DNA of 64,000 bases from CAVSDF01 sp963726715 (lineage in GTDB: Bacteria; Bacteroidota; Rhodothermia; Rhodothermales; BA12). The first letter of the stretch is position 1; each line of letters starts with the position of its first letter. A program made the translations under genes and the position numbers. The notes under the pieces are model-generated. The model searched no databases. It was not told the origin of the DNA and was given only the letters and a program-made list of their open reading frames with translations. This document shows, in pieces, positions 1 through 8,816 of this stretch. The stretch spans positions 248,001 through 312,000 of the forward strand of contig CAVSDF010000008.1 of assembly GCA_963726715.1 (NCBI GenBank), written 5' to 3'.

Positions 1-216
1 CGTGACGGTCGAGAGGGCCACGCCGGCGCCACCGCCGAAGGCGGCGGGCTTGAGCGCCCACGCCTGGATGTCGCTGGCGTAGCGCATCGCCTCGGCGGCG
101 ACGGCGTCGTTTTCGGCCTTGACCTTGCCTTCGGAGAAGGCCTGAATGCCCGCGACGACGGCGATGCCGACGATGACGATGCCGAGGACGAGGAGGAGGA
201 GCTGTTGCTGTCCCAT
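1..216 (-). CDS. Pilin-like small membrane protein, C-terminus cut by window edge
   Basis: Reading the minus strand from the ATG at 216 gives an uninterrupted frame of 72 codons that runs off the left edge. The N-terminus is MGQQQLLLLVLGIVIVGIAV followed by more hydrophobic residues, then a charged stretch (SEGKVKAENDAVAAEAMRYA) and the words DIQAWALKP. One hydrophobic helix straight after a very short polar start resembles the N-terminal helix of type IV pilin-like proteins, but there is no clear prepilin peptidase site. Short proteins starting MGQQQLLLL are common in Bacteroidota as hypothetical proteins. Function is not known to me. The start is chosen because it is the only ATG before the hydrophobic segment. 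Confidence 0.6.
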   Translation of the reverse strand, partial: MGQQQLLLLVLGIVIVGIAVVAGIQAFSEGKVKAENDAVAAEAMRYASDIQAWALKPAAFGGGAGVALSTVT

Positions 217-510
217 GGGAGGATGAAGAGGTTGGGGGTGGGCTGGGGGGCGGAGAGGACTACCGGACGCATCCGGCTTGAGGCACCTATCGTCGCCCCC
301 CCGACGCCGTTAAGCGGGAGAGGAAACTTTTTTCACGCCAGAGCCCGTCATTCCTCCCGAACGGCCTTCACACCCCCGAAAAAGCCGCTTCCGGACCGAC
401 GCACCTTCACGCCTGCTCCTTTTTTTGTAACGGCTCTCCGGCGCACGCACCTTTCGCCGGGCTGCATCGGTAGCACGCCCCGTCACCCACCCCATCCCCG
501 ATCGCGCCCG

Positions 511-900
511 ATGAACACCGACCCGAAGCCCATCATCCAGGAAGTCAAAGTCAAAGGCGGCCAGCTGCTCGACAAGGTCCGCGAGATCATCGACGAAGGC
601 AACGCCCGCCGCATCATCATCAAGACCGAAGACCGCACGCTCTTCGAGATCCCGATGATGGCGGGCGTCGGCGGCGCCGCCGCGGCCCTGTTCTTCGCGC
701 CCGTTCTCGCCGCCATCGGCGCCATCGCCGCGCTCGTGACCGATGTCTCGGTCGTCGTCGAGCACGACGCCGACCGGGACGGCGTCCCCGAGTCGTCGAC
801 GCAGGTCTTCGGCAAGAAGTCCGCCGCCCCGCACGCCGCCGACGACGCCAAGCCGTCCGCCACCGGTGGCAAGACGATGGGCAGCGAGCCGAAGAACTGA
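511..900 (+). CDS. DUF4342 domain-containing protein
   Basis: 129 aa. Residues about 5-90 match the DUF4342 pattern as I remember it: an amphipathic start (EVKVKGGQLLDKVREIIDEG), then NARRIIIKTEDRTLFEIP, then a hydrophobic Gly/Ala-rich hairpin (GVGGAAAALFFAPVLAAIGA) ending in a valine-rich strand (VSVVVEH). The last 40 residues are a polar Asp/Lys/Pro-rich tail without a recognised fold. The role of DUF4342 is unknown; the hydrophobic hairpin suggests membrane association. I chose the ATG at 511 rather than the upstream in-frame ATG at 205, because the sequence between them is low-complexity and does not resemble the family. A GC-rich hairpin follows the stop codon. Confidence 0.78.
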   Translation: MNTDPKPIIQEVKVKGGQLLDKVREIIDEGNARRIIIKTEDRTLFEIPMMAGVGGAAAALFFAPVLAAIGAIAALVTDVSVVVEHDADRDGVPESSTQVFGKKSAAPHAADDAKPSATGGKTMGSEPKN

Positions 901-922
901 CTGCGCCTCCACAGCGATGTCC

Positions 923-957
923 CGCGGGGCCGTCTCCACTCCGGAGGCGGCCCCGCG
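923..957 (+). terminator. GC-rich hairpin after the DUF4342 gene
   Basis: A perfect 10-bp stem (cgcggggccg at 923-932, cggccccgcg at 948-957) encloses a loop that can pair further (ctcc/ggag). It lies 23 bases after the stop. There is only a short T-run after it, so intrinsic termination is plausible but not proven. Confidence 0.45.
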
Positions 958-1109
958 TTGCGTCTCGATGGAGCGTCCACCCGGTCCACGTCCCCGACCT
1001 GACAGGTTCACCCTCCACGAAACGTCGTTCGTCGTGGGGCCGTCCATCGTCCGCCCGAACTCCGGCACGGCCTGCGGATTCTCACGCCGCTTCCTCTTCC
1101 CCGCCCCCG

Positions 1110-2066
1110 ATGACCCCGCTCCCCGTCACTGCCGCCGACGTCCGGGCCGCCGCCGCGCGCCTCGCGGGCGTCGCGCACCGCACGCCGGTTCTCACCTCGC
1201 GCACCGTCGACGCCGCGACCGGCGCCCGTGTCGTCTTCAAGGCCGAGCATCTGCAGCGCGCAGGCGCCTTCAAGTTTCGCGGCGCCTACAACAGCCTCGC
1301 CGTTCTGGACGATGAGGCGCGTGCTCGCGGCGTGATCACGTACTCGTCGGGCAACCACGCGGGCGCGCTCGCCCTCGCCGGACGGATTCTCGGCGTGGCC
1401 GTGACGGTCGTGATGCCGACGAACGCGCCCGCCGTCAAGGTCGCCGCGACGCGCGGCTACGGCGCCGAAATCGTGTTCTACGACCCGGCGGTCGACTCGC
1501 GCGAGGCCATCGGACGCGACCTCGCCGAGGCGCGCGGCCTCACGCTCGTGCCGCCCTACGACCACGCCCCCGTCGTCGCGGGCGCGGGTACGGCGGCGCT
1601 CGAACTCATCGAAGACGCCGGGCCGCTCGACCGCCTCCTCGTCTGCACCGGGGGCGGCGGTCTGCTCGCCGGAAGCGCCCTCGCCGCCGCCGACGCCTCG
1701 CCCGGCTGCCGCGTCGTCGGCGTCGAACCCGCCGCGGGCGACGACGCGCGGCGCAGCCTGATCGCCGGGCACATCGTCGCCAACGAGACCGTCCCCGACA
1801 CCCTCGCCGACGGTGCGCGGACGCCATCGCTCGGGCGTGTCAACTTCCCCATCGTCCAGCGCCTCGTCTCCGACATCGTGACCGTCGACGACGACGCGCT
1901 CCTCGACGCGCTGCGGTTCGTGTGGATGCGGATGAAGCAGGTCGTCGAGCCGACGGGCTGCCTCGGCATCGCGGCCCTGCTGAGCGGCGCCGTCGTGGCG
2001 CCCGGCGAGCGCGTCGGCGTGATCTTCTCCGGCGGCAACGCCGACCTCTCCGTCGCGTGCCGATGA
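1110..2066 (+). CDS. PLP-dependent threonine/serine dehydratase family enzyme
   Basis: 318 aa, the length of single-domain catabolic threonine dehydratases and serine racemases; there is no C-terminal ACT regulatory domain. The PLP-binding lysine is in FKFRGA (K55). SSGNHAG (79-85) is the substrate-carboxylate loop, TGGGGLLAG is the phosphate-binding glycine loop, and SGGN is near the C-terminus. The family deaminates L-threonine or L-serine to 2-oxo acids, or racemises serine; sequence alone does not decide which. Lack of an ACT domain argues against a feedback-inhibited biosynthetic IlvA. The stop codon overlaps the start of the TIGR02757 gene (ATGA), so the two are probably co-transcribed. 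Confidence 0.88.
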   Translation: MTPLPVTAADVRAAAARLAGVAHRTPVLTSRTVDAATGARVVFKAEHLQRAGAFKFRGAYNSLAVLDDEARARGVITYSSGNHAGALALAGRILGVAVTVVMPTNAPAVKVAATRGYGAEIVFYDPAVDSREAIGRDLAEARGLTLVPPYDHAPVVAGAGTAALELIEDAGPLDRLLVCTGGGGLLAGSALAAADASPGCRVVGVEPAAGDDARRSLIAGHIVANETVPDTLADGARTPSLGRVNFPIVQRLVSDIVTVDDDALLDALRFVWMRMKQVVEPTGCLGIAALLSGAVVAPGERVGVIFSGGNADLSVACR

Positions 2067-2863
2067 GCCGACTTCCGAACTCGACCGTCGATCTCCTCGA
2101 CACGCTCGTCACGCGCTTCGAGACCGCCGCGTTCGTCGCCGACGACCCGGTCTCCGTCCCCCACGCCTTCGACGACCCGGCAGACCGCGAGATGATCGGC
2201 TTTTACGCCGCGCTCCTCGCGTGGGGACGGCGGGCGACGATCCTGAGCAAGCTCGGCGACCTGTGCGGGCGGATGCGCCATGCGCCCGCCGCCTTCGTGC
2301 GCGATTACGACGACGACCGCGACGGCGACTGCCTCGGCGGCTTCGTCCACCGCACGTTCTCGTCCGACGACGCCCGCGCGCTCACCGTCGGCCTCTCCGG
2401 CCTCCTGCACCGATACGGCAGCCTCGAAGGCGCCTACGCCGCCCACCGCGGCCGCTCGGGCGACGCCACCGCCGACACCGGCGCGGCCATCGAGGGCGTG
2501 GCGGCGGAGCTGTTGGAGACGGCGCCTCGCCGCCTCGCCCGTCACCTCCCGCGCCCATCGACCGGCAGTGCGTGCAAGCGCGTGGCGATGTACCTGCGCT
2601 GGATGGTGCGCCCCGGTCCGGTCGACTTCGGCCTCTGGACGGCCCTGACGCCCGCCGACCTCCTCCTCCCGCTCGACGTCCACAGCGGACGCTCGGCGCG
2701 CGCGCTCGGCCTCCTCACCCGGCGGCAGGACGACTGGCGCGCCACCACCGAACTCACCGCCGCCTGCCGCGCCCTCGCCCCGAACGACCCGGCGCGCTAC
2801 GACTTCGCGCTGTTTGGCGCGGGTGCCTACGGCGTCACGCTGCCGGGAGATGCGGACGGGTGA
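2063..2863 (+). CDS. TIGR02757 family protein (DUF2400)
   Basis: 266 aa. It has the family's features: a short helical start, REMIGFYAALLAWGRRATIL, a central GFVHRTF, GLLHRYGSLEGAY, then KRVAMYLRWMVR and a C-terminal PLDVHSGRSARALGLL block. The order (KR...MYLRWMVR, then PLD.H) resembles HhH-type DNA glycosylase folds, but the biochemical role of TIGR02757 proteins is not established. It is common in Bacteroidota. The ATG at 2063 overlaps the upstream stop, which supports the start and translational coupling to the dehydratase gene. Confidence 0.85.
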   Translation: MSRLPNSTVDLLDTLVTRFETAAFVADDPVSVPHAFDDPADREMIGFYAALLAWGRRATILSKLGDLCGRMRHAPAAFVRDYDDDRDGDCLGGFVHRTFSSDDARALTVGLSGLLHRYGSLEGAYAAHRGRSGDATADTGAAIEGVAAELLETAPRRLARHLPRPSTGSACKRVAMYLRWMVRPGPVDFGLWTALTPADLLLPLDVHSGRSARALGLLTRRQDDWRATTELTAACRALAPNDPARYDFALFGAGAYGVTLPGDADG

Positions 2864-2939
2864 TGGTGTGGCCGGACCGGCCGGCGGTGCGCGCGTCGAG
2901 GAAGGGCGCGATGGTTCGCCCCCCACCGTCCGTTTGCCG

Positions 2940-3087
2940 CAGACCGACCGATCCGGCGGCATCCCAAACATCGCCGTAGGGGCGCGACATATCGCGCCCT
3001 TCAATGGCCCCGCAGAATCAATATCACAGACCGAACGGTCCTTTTTGCCTCCCAAACATCCCAATCCTCGAATCAGACCGATCCGTC
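2940..3087. repeat. Imperfect direct repeat around 'cagaccga...tcccaaacatc'
   Basis: The block cagaccgaccgatcc ... tcccaaacatc at 2940-2972 recurs at 3029-3062 as cagaccgaacggtcc ... tcccaaacatc. A third partial copy (cagaccgatccgtc) starts near 3075. The stretch is visibly richer in A and T than its surroundings. No gene is seen here. Confidence 0.5.
2976..3001. repeat. Family A intergenic palindrome (GTAGGGGC type)
   Basis: gtaggggcgcga, then the spacer cata, then tcgcgccc gives an 8-bp perfect stem that can extend by a G-T pair. It shares the outer GTAGGGGC with the copies near 6806, 17637, 22456 and 34087. It lies between the converging TIGR02757 and flavin reductase genes. Confidence 0.6.
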
Positions 3088-3606
3088 TTCAGGCGGTGGC
3101 TGCACCGATCCGAACGTTCGGTGGGCGTAGGCGAGGCCCGGACCCGGATCGCCGCTGTGCTCGACCGAGACGACGTCGGCGATGACGAGGAGGTGGTCGC
3201 CGGCGGAGATGCGGGCGTGGCAGCGGCCGCGGAGGCGGGCGAGGGCAGGGAGGACCGGCACGCCATCGGCATCGTCGGTGTCGTGGGCGCCGAAGCGGTC
3301 GGCGTGGGGCGTGCCGGGCCGGGCGAAGCGGAGGGCGATCTCGGCCTGGTTGGCGCCGAGGACATGGACGGCGAACGGCGCGCCCGCCTCGATAGCCTCG
3401 CGGAGGGCCGAGCCGCTCTGCAGGTTGAACGAGAACAGCGGCGGGGCGAGCGAGACGCTCGTGAACGAGCCGATCACCGCTCCGACGGCCTCGCCGCGGT
3501 GGCGCGCCGTAACGACCGTCACCGGTTGCGGCACCGCGCGCATCACCGCGCGCAGGGCGTCGGCGAGCGTCGGAAGCGGCTCTGAAACGTGCTCGGGGGT
3601 GCTCAC
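3073..3606 (-). CDS. Flavin reductase domain protein
   Basis: 177 aa. The sequence follows the flavin reductase-like/FMN-binding split-barrel family: RAVPQPVTVVTARHRGEAVG near the start, GSFTSVSLAPPLFSFNL (FMN phosphate contact region), FAVHVLGANQAEIALRFA, then GDHLLVIADVVSVE. Such proteins reduce free FMN/FAD with NAD(P)H or serve as the reductase of a two-component monooxygenase. No oxygenase partner is adjacent. The start is GTG at 3606 and overlaps the dnaJ stop (GTGA), so it is the last gene of the hrcA-grpE-dnaJ operon. A longer frame upstream is the antisense or out-of-frame shadow of dnaJ. Confidence 0.82.
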   Translation of the reverse strand: MSTPEHVSEPLPTLADALRAVMRAVPQPVTVVTARHRGEAVGAVIGSFTSVSLAPPLFSFNLQSGSALREAIEAGAPFAVHVLGANQAEIALRFARPGTPHADRFGAHDTDDADGVPVLPALARLRGRCHARISAGDHLLVIADVVSVEHSGDPGPGLAYAHRTFGSVQPPPEDGSV

Positions 3607-4754
3607 GAGGCGAAGGCGCCCTTGAAGCGCTCGAAGATCGAGCGGCCCCCCGTCGGCGTCTCGGGGCGCTTCTGGAACGAGGGCATCGTGCGGAGGCGCT
3701 CGACGGTCGCCTGTTCCTCGGGGGTCATCTTCGGCGGCATCCACACGTTCACGCGCACGAGCTGGTCGCCGCGCCCGCGCCCGCCGAGGTCCGGCAGGCC
3801 ACGCCCCCGCATCCGCACGACGGTGCCGCCCGGCGTGCCGGGTTCGATGCTGAGCGGCGAGGTACCGGTGAGCGTCGGCACCTCGACATCGGTGCCGAGG
3901 AGAGCATCGGGGACGGAGACGTGGAGGTCGTGGACGAGGTCGAGGCCGTCGCGTGTGAACGCCGGGTGCGGCTTCTCCTCGATCTCGACGCGCAGATCGC
4001 CCGGCTCGCCGCCGCGCACGCCCGCGTTTCCGGCGGCGCGGAGCGTCAGGTAGTGGCCTTCGAGGACGCCTGCGGGGACGGAGATCGGGATCTCCTCCTC
4101 GCCGCGGACGCGCCCTTCGCCCGTGCAGGTCGGGCACGGCGTCTTGGGGCGGCGCCCTTCGCCCGCGCACGCCGAGCACGGCTGCACGGAGACGAACTGG
4201 CCGAGAATCGAGCGCGTCACCTGCTGGACCTCGCCCGCGCCCTTGCACGTCTCGCACGTCACGAACGCGCCGCCTTCGGCGCCCGAGCCGTCGCACGTCT
4301 CGCAGCCGACGAGCTTCTTGACGCGCACCGACTTCTCCGACCCGCTCGCCACGTCTTCGTAGCTGAGCGGCAGCTTGATGCGCAGGTCCGAGCCGGGGCG
4401 TCCGCGGCGCGGCCCGCGCGGGCGGCGCTGGCCGAAGACATCGTCGAAGCCGCCTCCGCCGCCGCCGAAGAGGTCGCGCATCTGGTCGAAGATGCTCGAG
4501 AGGTCGGGCTGCTGCGGCCCGGCGCCGCCCGCGCCGCGCAGGCCGTCGTGGCCGAAACGGTCGTAGCGCGCGCGCTTGTCGGCGTCGGAGAGGACGCTGT
4601 AGGCCTCGGCGCACTCCTTGAAGCGCACCACGGCCTCCTCGTCGCCGGGGTTGCGGTCGGGGTGGTCGCGCATCGCCTTCTGGCGGTACGCCTTCTTGAT
4701 GACCTCGACGGTGGCCGTTCGTTCGACCTCGAGGATCTCGTAGTAATCGCGCAT
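3603..4754 (-). CDS. dnaJ: Chaperone protein DnaJ
   Basis: 383 aa, full length. The J domain occupies residues 1-70 with HPD at 31-33, which stimulates the DnaK ATPase. A Gly/Phe-rich linker follows (FGGGGGGFDDVFG). The zinc-finger domain carries four CxxCxGxG repeats: CETCDGSG, CETCKGAG, CSACAGEG and CPTCTGEG. A C-terminal peptide-binding domain completes the type I architecture. It acts in the cytoplasm with DnaK and GrpE. It lies 72 bases downstream of grpE and overlaps the flavin reductase start. No dnaK is in the window. No frame problems are seen. Confidence 0.97.
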   Translation of the reverse strand: MRDYYEILEVERTATVEVIKKAYRQKAMRDHPDRNPGDEEAVVRFKECAEAYSVLSDADKRARYDRFGHDGLRGAGGAGPQQPDLSSIFDQMRDLFGGGGGGFDDVFGQRRPRGPRRGRPGSDLRIKLPLSYEDVASGSEKSVRVKKLVGCETCDGSGAEGGAFVTCETCKGAGEVQQVTRSILGQFVSVQPCSACAGEGRRPKTPCPTCTGEGRVRGEEEIPISVPAGVLEGHYLTLRAAGNAGVRGGEPGDLRVEIEEKPHPAFTRDGLDLVHDLHVSVPDALLGTDVEVPTLTGTSPLSIEPGTPGGTVVRMRGRGLPDLGGRGRGDQLVRVNVWMPPKMTPEEQATVERLRTMPSFQKRPETPTGGRSIFERFKGAFAS

Positions 4755-4826
4755 CAGAGGAGGAGGCCCGCCACGTGGCGGCCTCGGAATCGGTCGGGGG
4801 GAGGGAAAAACAGCGGCGCGGCGCGC

Positions 4827-5414
4827 TCAGGCGGCCACGGACACCTGGCTGTGGCGCAGCACCTGATCGCCGATGCGGTAGCCGCGGCGGAACTCGGCGG
4901 CGACGGTGCCCTCGGGCGCGCTCTCCGACGCGGGCTGGCTCATCAGGGCCTCGTGGAGGTGCGCGTCGAAGAGATGCCCGACGGCGGCGATCGGCTCGAC
5001 GCCGAGCGCGCGGAGGACGCCCTCGAAGTTGCGGGCGACGCCATCGACGCCGTCGCGCAGCGCCACCGCTGCTGGATCGGTCACGGCCCCTGCGGCGTCG
5101 AGCGCGCGGTAGAGGTCGTCGAGGATGCCGAGCATCGGGCGCAGGGCCGACGCGCGGGCCTCGGCGGCGACGCGCGGGCGTTCGGCGGTGGCGCGGCGGG
5201 CGATGTTCTGCGCGTCGGCGGCGCCGCGGAGAAGGGCGTCGTGGCGCGCCTGCAGATCGGCGAGGGCGGCCCGGGCGGCCTCGAGTTCGGCGTTCTGACC
5301 GTCGAGGCGCTCGCGCATCTCGTCGGCCTCGACCGTGCGCTCGGCGAGTTCATCGACGGCCTGCATCATCTGCGCTTCGGCCTGCGCGTCGTCGGGGGTC
5401 TGGAGAGGCATCAT
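4827..5414 (-). CDS. grpE: Nucleotide exchange factor GrpE
   Basis: 195 aa. The N-terminal half is a long heptad-like coiled coil (residues about 10-75, rich in Ala, Glu, Leu and Arg). The C-terminal half is the GrpE head, ending in the diagnostic FDAHLHEALMSQPA and FRRGYRIGDQVLRHSQV. It releases ADP from DnaK. The start is the first of two adjacent ATG codons (5414 and 5411), 61 bases after hrcA. Gene order hrcA-grpE-dnaJ supports the call. Alternative frames extending upstream are low-complexity shadows. Confidence 0.95.
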   Translation of the reverse strand: MMPLQTPDDAQAEAQMMQAVDELAERTVEADEMRERLDGQNAELEAARAALADLQARHDALLRGAADAQNIARRATAERPRVAAEARASALRPMLGILDDLYRALDAAGAVTDPAAVALRDGVDGVARNFEGVLRALGVEPIAAVGHLFDAHLHEALMSQPASESAPEGTVAAEFRRGYRIGDQVLRHSQVSVAA

Positions 5415-5475
5415 CGGAAACGGATCGGAAGGAGTGGAGGAATAGGAGGAGAGATCGCCCGGTCTGGGCGTCGAA

Positions 5476-6585
5476 TCAGGGCGTCGAGAGGAGCGCGGCG
5501 ACGTGTTCGACGAGGCCGACGACGCGGGCGTAGTCCATCCGCGTCGGCCCGACGACGCCGATCGTGCCGACGGCGTCGCCGACGCGGTAGCGCGCCGAGA
5601 CGACGGCCACGCGGCCCGCGCGCTCGTCGCCGTGCTCGTGCCCGATCGTGACGACGGCCTGCCCGATGGGCGCGGGCGCCTCGCTCGGGCTGCCATCGGA
5701 CGCGGTGATGCCGCGGGCTTCGAGGAGTTCGACGAGGAAATTCTCGTCTTCGAGGAGCCGCACGAACGTCCGCAGATCGGCGGGTTCGCGGAATTCCGGC
5801 TGCGCGAGCAGGTGCTGCGCCCCGGCGACGCGGAGGCGGTCGGGCGAGGTCTGCTCGGCGAAGAGCGCGTGCGAGCGGTCGAGGATGACGCGCACGAGGC
5901 CGCTGCGGTCGTCGGTGTCGTCGAGGCGGGCGGCGTAGGTGCGGCGGATCTCGTCGATGGTGAGGCCCGCCAGGCGCTCGTTGAGGAGGCCGACGAGCGC
6001 GTCGAGCGGGGCGCGCTGCGGGGCGGCGTCGAGTTCGAGGACGAGCGTCCGCACGAGGCCGCCGGTGAGGCTGAGCACGAACATCACCCGCGTCGACGAG
6101 AGGGGGATGGCCTCGATGCGCTCCAGGATGCCCGTCGCAAGGTTCGGCGCGAGCACGATGCCGAGCAGGTTCGAGAGCCGCCCGAGCAGCTTCGACGCCT
6201 CGCGCGCCGCGTCGTCGACGGCGAGCAGGCGTTCGACTTCTGCCCGCACGAGGCCGCGTTCGGACTCGCCAAGCACGCCCGTCTGCATCAGCTCGTCGAC
6301 GAACGTCCGGTAGCCGCGCCACGTCGGCACGCGCCCGGCGCTCGTGTGCGGGTGTTCGAGGTAGCCGGCCTCTTCGAGGTCGCTCATCGTGTTGCGGATC
6401 GTCGCCGGGCTGAGGTCGAGGCCGTAGCGGCGCACGAGCGGGCGCGAGCCGACGGGGGCCGCGGTCTCGATGAACGACGTGACGACGAGCCGCAGGATCT
6501 CTCGCTCGCGCGCCGTCAGCCCCGCCGCGAACGACGGCGCGGAGGCGCTCGTGAGGCTGGATCGGGACGAGGAGGGCGGGGTCAT
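5476..6585 (-). CDS. hrcA: Heat-inducible transcription repressor HrcA
   Basis: 369 aa. There is an N-terminal winged helix (LTAREREILRLVVTSFIET, GLDLSPATIRNTMSDLEEAG, HTSAGRVPT), then a GAF-like dimerisation domain and the C-terminal IGVVGPTRMDYARVVGLVEH, which is diagnostic of HrcA. The family represses class I heat-shock genes by binding the CIRCE inverted repeat with GroEL as co-factor. I see no CIRCE half-site (TTAGCACTC or its complement) upstream of this gene or of clpB, so the local targets are uncertain. First gene of the hrcA-grpE-dnaJ operon; the ATG at 6585 is chosen because the upstream codons are low-complexity. Confidence 0.95.
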   Translation of the reverse strand: MTPPSSSRSSLTSASAPSFAAGLTAREREILRLVVTSFIETAAPVGSRPLVRRYGLDLSPATIRNTMSDLEEAGYLEHPHTSAGRVPTWRGYRTFVDELMQTGVLGESERGLVRAEVERLLAVDDAAREASKLLGRLSNLLGIVLAPNLATGILERIEAIPLSSTRVMFVLSLTGGLVRTLVLELDAAPQRAPLDALVGLLNERLAGLTIDEIRRTYAARLDDTDDRSGLVRVILDRSHALFAEQTSPDRLRVAGAQHLLAQPEFREPADLRTFVRLLEDENFLVELLEARGITASDGSPSEAPAPIGQAVVTIGHEHGDERAGRVAVVSARYRVGDAVGTIGVVGPTRMDYARVVGLVEHVAALLSTP

Positions 6586-7114
6586 CGGAGAAACGCGGGG
6601 TGCAGCGTCGGGGGCAAAGGCCACGCCACAGGCGCGCCCGCGCCCATCGGCTGACAGGCTGGCAGGTACGCCGCCCCGCGCCGGGCGGTTCGTGCGGTGT
6701 GCGTGAGTCGTGGGGATGTGGATGGTTGGTCGTTTGTTGTTGGTCGTGGCTGGATGGGCGGCAGACGTTGGTCGGCGCCCCGAGTGTGCGTCCGGAGGTC
6801 AGCGCAGGGGCGGGTCTCGACCCGCCCGGTTGCGCCACCGCAGCCTCGCCGCAGGCCGACGCGGCAATCTGGATCGATGGGCACAGGGGCTGTCAAATGG
6901 CTCGGGCGCCCTTGAACCGGATTGCCGCGGCCCGTGCCGGGCCTCGCAATGACACCGCTGGGTAGACAGCTACACCCCCAATCCCAAACGACGCCGGGGC
7001 GGCACCGATACGCGATGCCGCCCCAGGGCGCCCTCCGGCGAGGGATTCGGGAGCGAGATCCCCGCACGGCAGGTCAGACGGACCCTGCCAGTCGTTCCGT
7101 CACAGTCCGCAGCG
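6586..7114. other. 529-base gap without a gene; holds two repeat types
   Basis: No convincing coding frame on either strand. It contains a GT-rich stretch (about 6712-6765, with ggttggtcg and ttgttggtcg) of the dispersed family E, and a family A palindrome at 6806-6833. No HrcA operator was found upstream of hrcA. Confidence 0.6.
6806..6833. repeat. Family A palindrome, copy identical to 17637-17664 inverted
   Basis: The stem gggcgggtc/gacccgccc has a two-base loop. All 28 bases match the reverse complement of 17637-17664. Confidence 0.75.
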
Positions 7115-8816
7115 TCACTCGACGCGCGTCATCTCGGTCTCGCGGCGCAGGCGCACCGTGCCGCCGCCCGGCGTCGTGTAGCGGTCGTCGGAGTCGCGGC
7201 GCAGCGTCGGCGCCTCGCCCGAGGTGCTCGACCGGCCTGCGGTGTCGCGCCCGGCGTCGCGGCCACTCTCACGCCCGGCGTTGCCGGTAGACGGGCTGCC
7301 GGTGGTGCCGTACGTGCCGCGCGAGGTGCGGTCGGAGCCGTCGGTGGCGCCGCGCGAGGTGGCGTAGGGGCGCTCGCGGACGCCGCCGTAGTAGTAGTCG
7401 TCGGTGTCGTAGCCGCCGTTTCCGTAGCCGTAGCCGTCCCAGCGGTCGTCGTAGCCGTAGCCGACGTACGGGTAGGCGCTCGCCGAGTAGGCGCCGTAGT
7501 CGCCGAGCCAGTCGGCGTCGGCGGGCAGGAGCGAGATCGGGGCGTAGCCGTCGCGGTCGTACGGGTCGAAGAACTGGCTGCGCCCGATGAGGTCGGCGCG
7601 CTGGCGGCGAAAGTCGAGACCGGCGGCGCGCACGTCGTCGCCACGTCGGTAGGACGCGTAGGCGTATCCGCCGTAGGCACGCGTCGAGACCATCTCGAAG
7701 CCATCGCGAATGTCGCCGATGACCATCAGGTCGCGGTCGAAGTCGACGCGTCCGCCGCGGTAGAGGGTCGCGCGGAGGCGCTCGAAGTCGTACGGGAAGC
7801 GCGTCACCTTGCCGACGTAGCGGCCGTCCTGGTAGAGCGTCACGTCGTCGAGGAGCAGTTCGAGGCGGGCGCGCGAGGCGGAGGCGTCGAGGATGCGCTG
7901 GCGGTACGTGGTGACGACCTCGTAGCGCGTCTCGCGCCCGCGCCAGCGGTCGATGTCGGCGTAGACGACCTGGCGGTAGCGGTAGCGCGGGCTCCACGCG
8001 CCGCGCCGGAAGCGCGTCTCCCACGGCCACGACACGTCGATGCGGACGGCGGGGCGGCGGTAGCGGTCGTTGCCGTACCGGTCGCCGTAGCGGTCGGAGC
8101 GCGTGTCACGCCCCCAGTCGGTCCGGTCCCACGACGCCGACGTGGCGCGCGGCGCCGAGACGACGCCCTCACGCACCGGCGACGTGTCGATGCGGCCCTG
8201 CGAGGTGTCGCCTCGACGGGCGCCGGTGTCAGAGGTGCGCTCGGAACCGGTGCCGACGCGGCTGTCGGTGCCCCGCGAGGGCGCGTCGCGGCGCGTCACG
8301 TCGGGCGCGTCGCCGGTCGTCGTCCCACGGCCTGAGCCGGTCCGGACGTCGGGCACGTCGCGCCGTCCGCGCGGCGGCTGTGCATCGGGCACGCGGTCGG
8401 CAGGCGGCACGACGGCAGGGGCGCGGCCCGCTTCGGTGCGGCCCGGATTCGGAAGACGTCGAGCGGCCCGTGCGTCCAGTGTCGCGCTGTCCGCGCGACG
8501 AAGGAGGCGTGGCGGCGGGCGTTGAGGGCGTCACCGGTCCGGTCGGCTGCTCACGTCCGACTTCGGGGATGTCGCGGCGCTCGGTCGGCTTCGGCTCGAT
8601 CACCGGGGCCGTCGGCGTCGCCGGGGTGCGGCGCCCACCGGTCGACTCGCCCGAGGACGAGCCGCGCTGCGCGAGGGCCGGGGTGGCGACGAGGAGCGCG
8701 AGGGCGAACGCAAGAGCCGGGGCGACGCGGCGCGATGCGGTCGGCGCCGCAGTCGGCGCGAAGAGGAGGCGGGCGACGAGGCGCCCACCGAGCGAGTGGC
8801 GTATGCGACGGGACAT
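7115..8816 (-). CDS. Secreted Arg/Asp- and Tyr/Gly-rich protein of unknown function (one frameshift)
   Basis: The ATG at 8816 opens with MSRRIRHSL and a signal peptide ending VATPALAQ. Next comes a Pro/Thr/Arg-rich stretch. The frame changes near 8440-8460 and continues as VPPADRVPDAQPPRGRRDVP to the stop at 7115. The middle (SWPWETRFRRGAWSPRYRYR, RLELLLDDVTLYQDGRYVGK, FDRDLMVIGDIRDG) looks folded. After it comes a Tyr/Gly/Asp-rich low-complexity tract (YPYVGYGYDDRWDGYGYGNG) and a Ser/Thr/Arg tail. I do not recognise a family. Probably exported. The frame break probably reflects an indel in GC-rich sequence, since both halves share composition. Confidence 0.6.
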
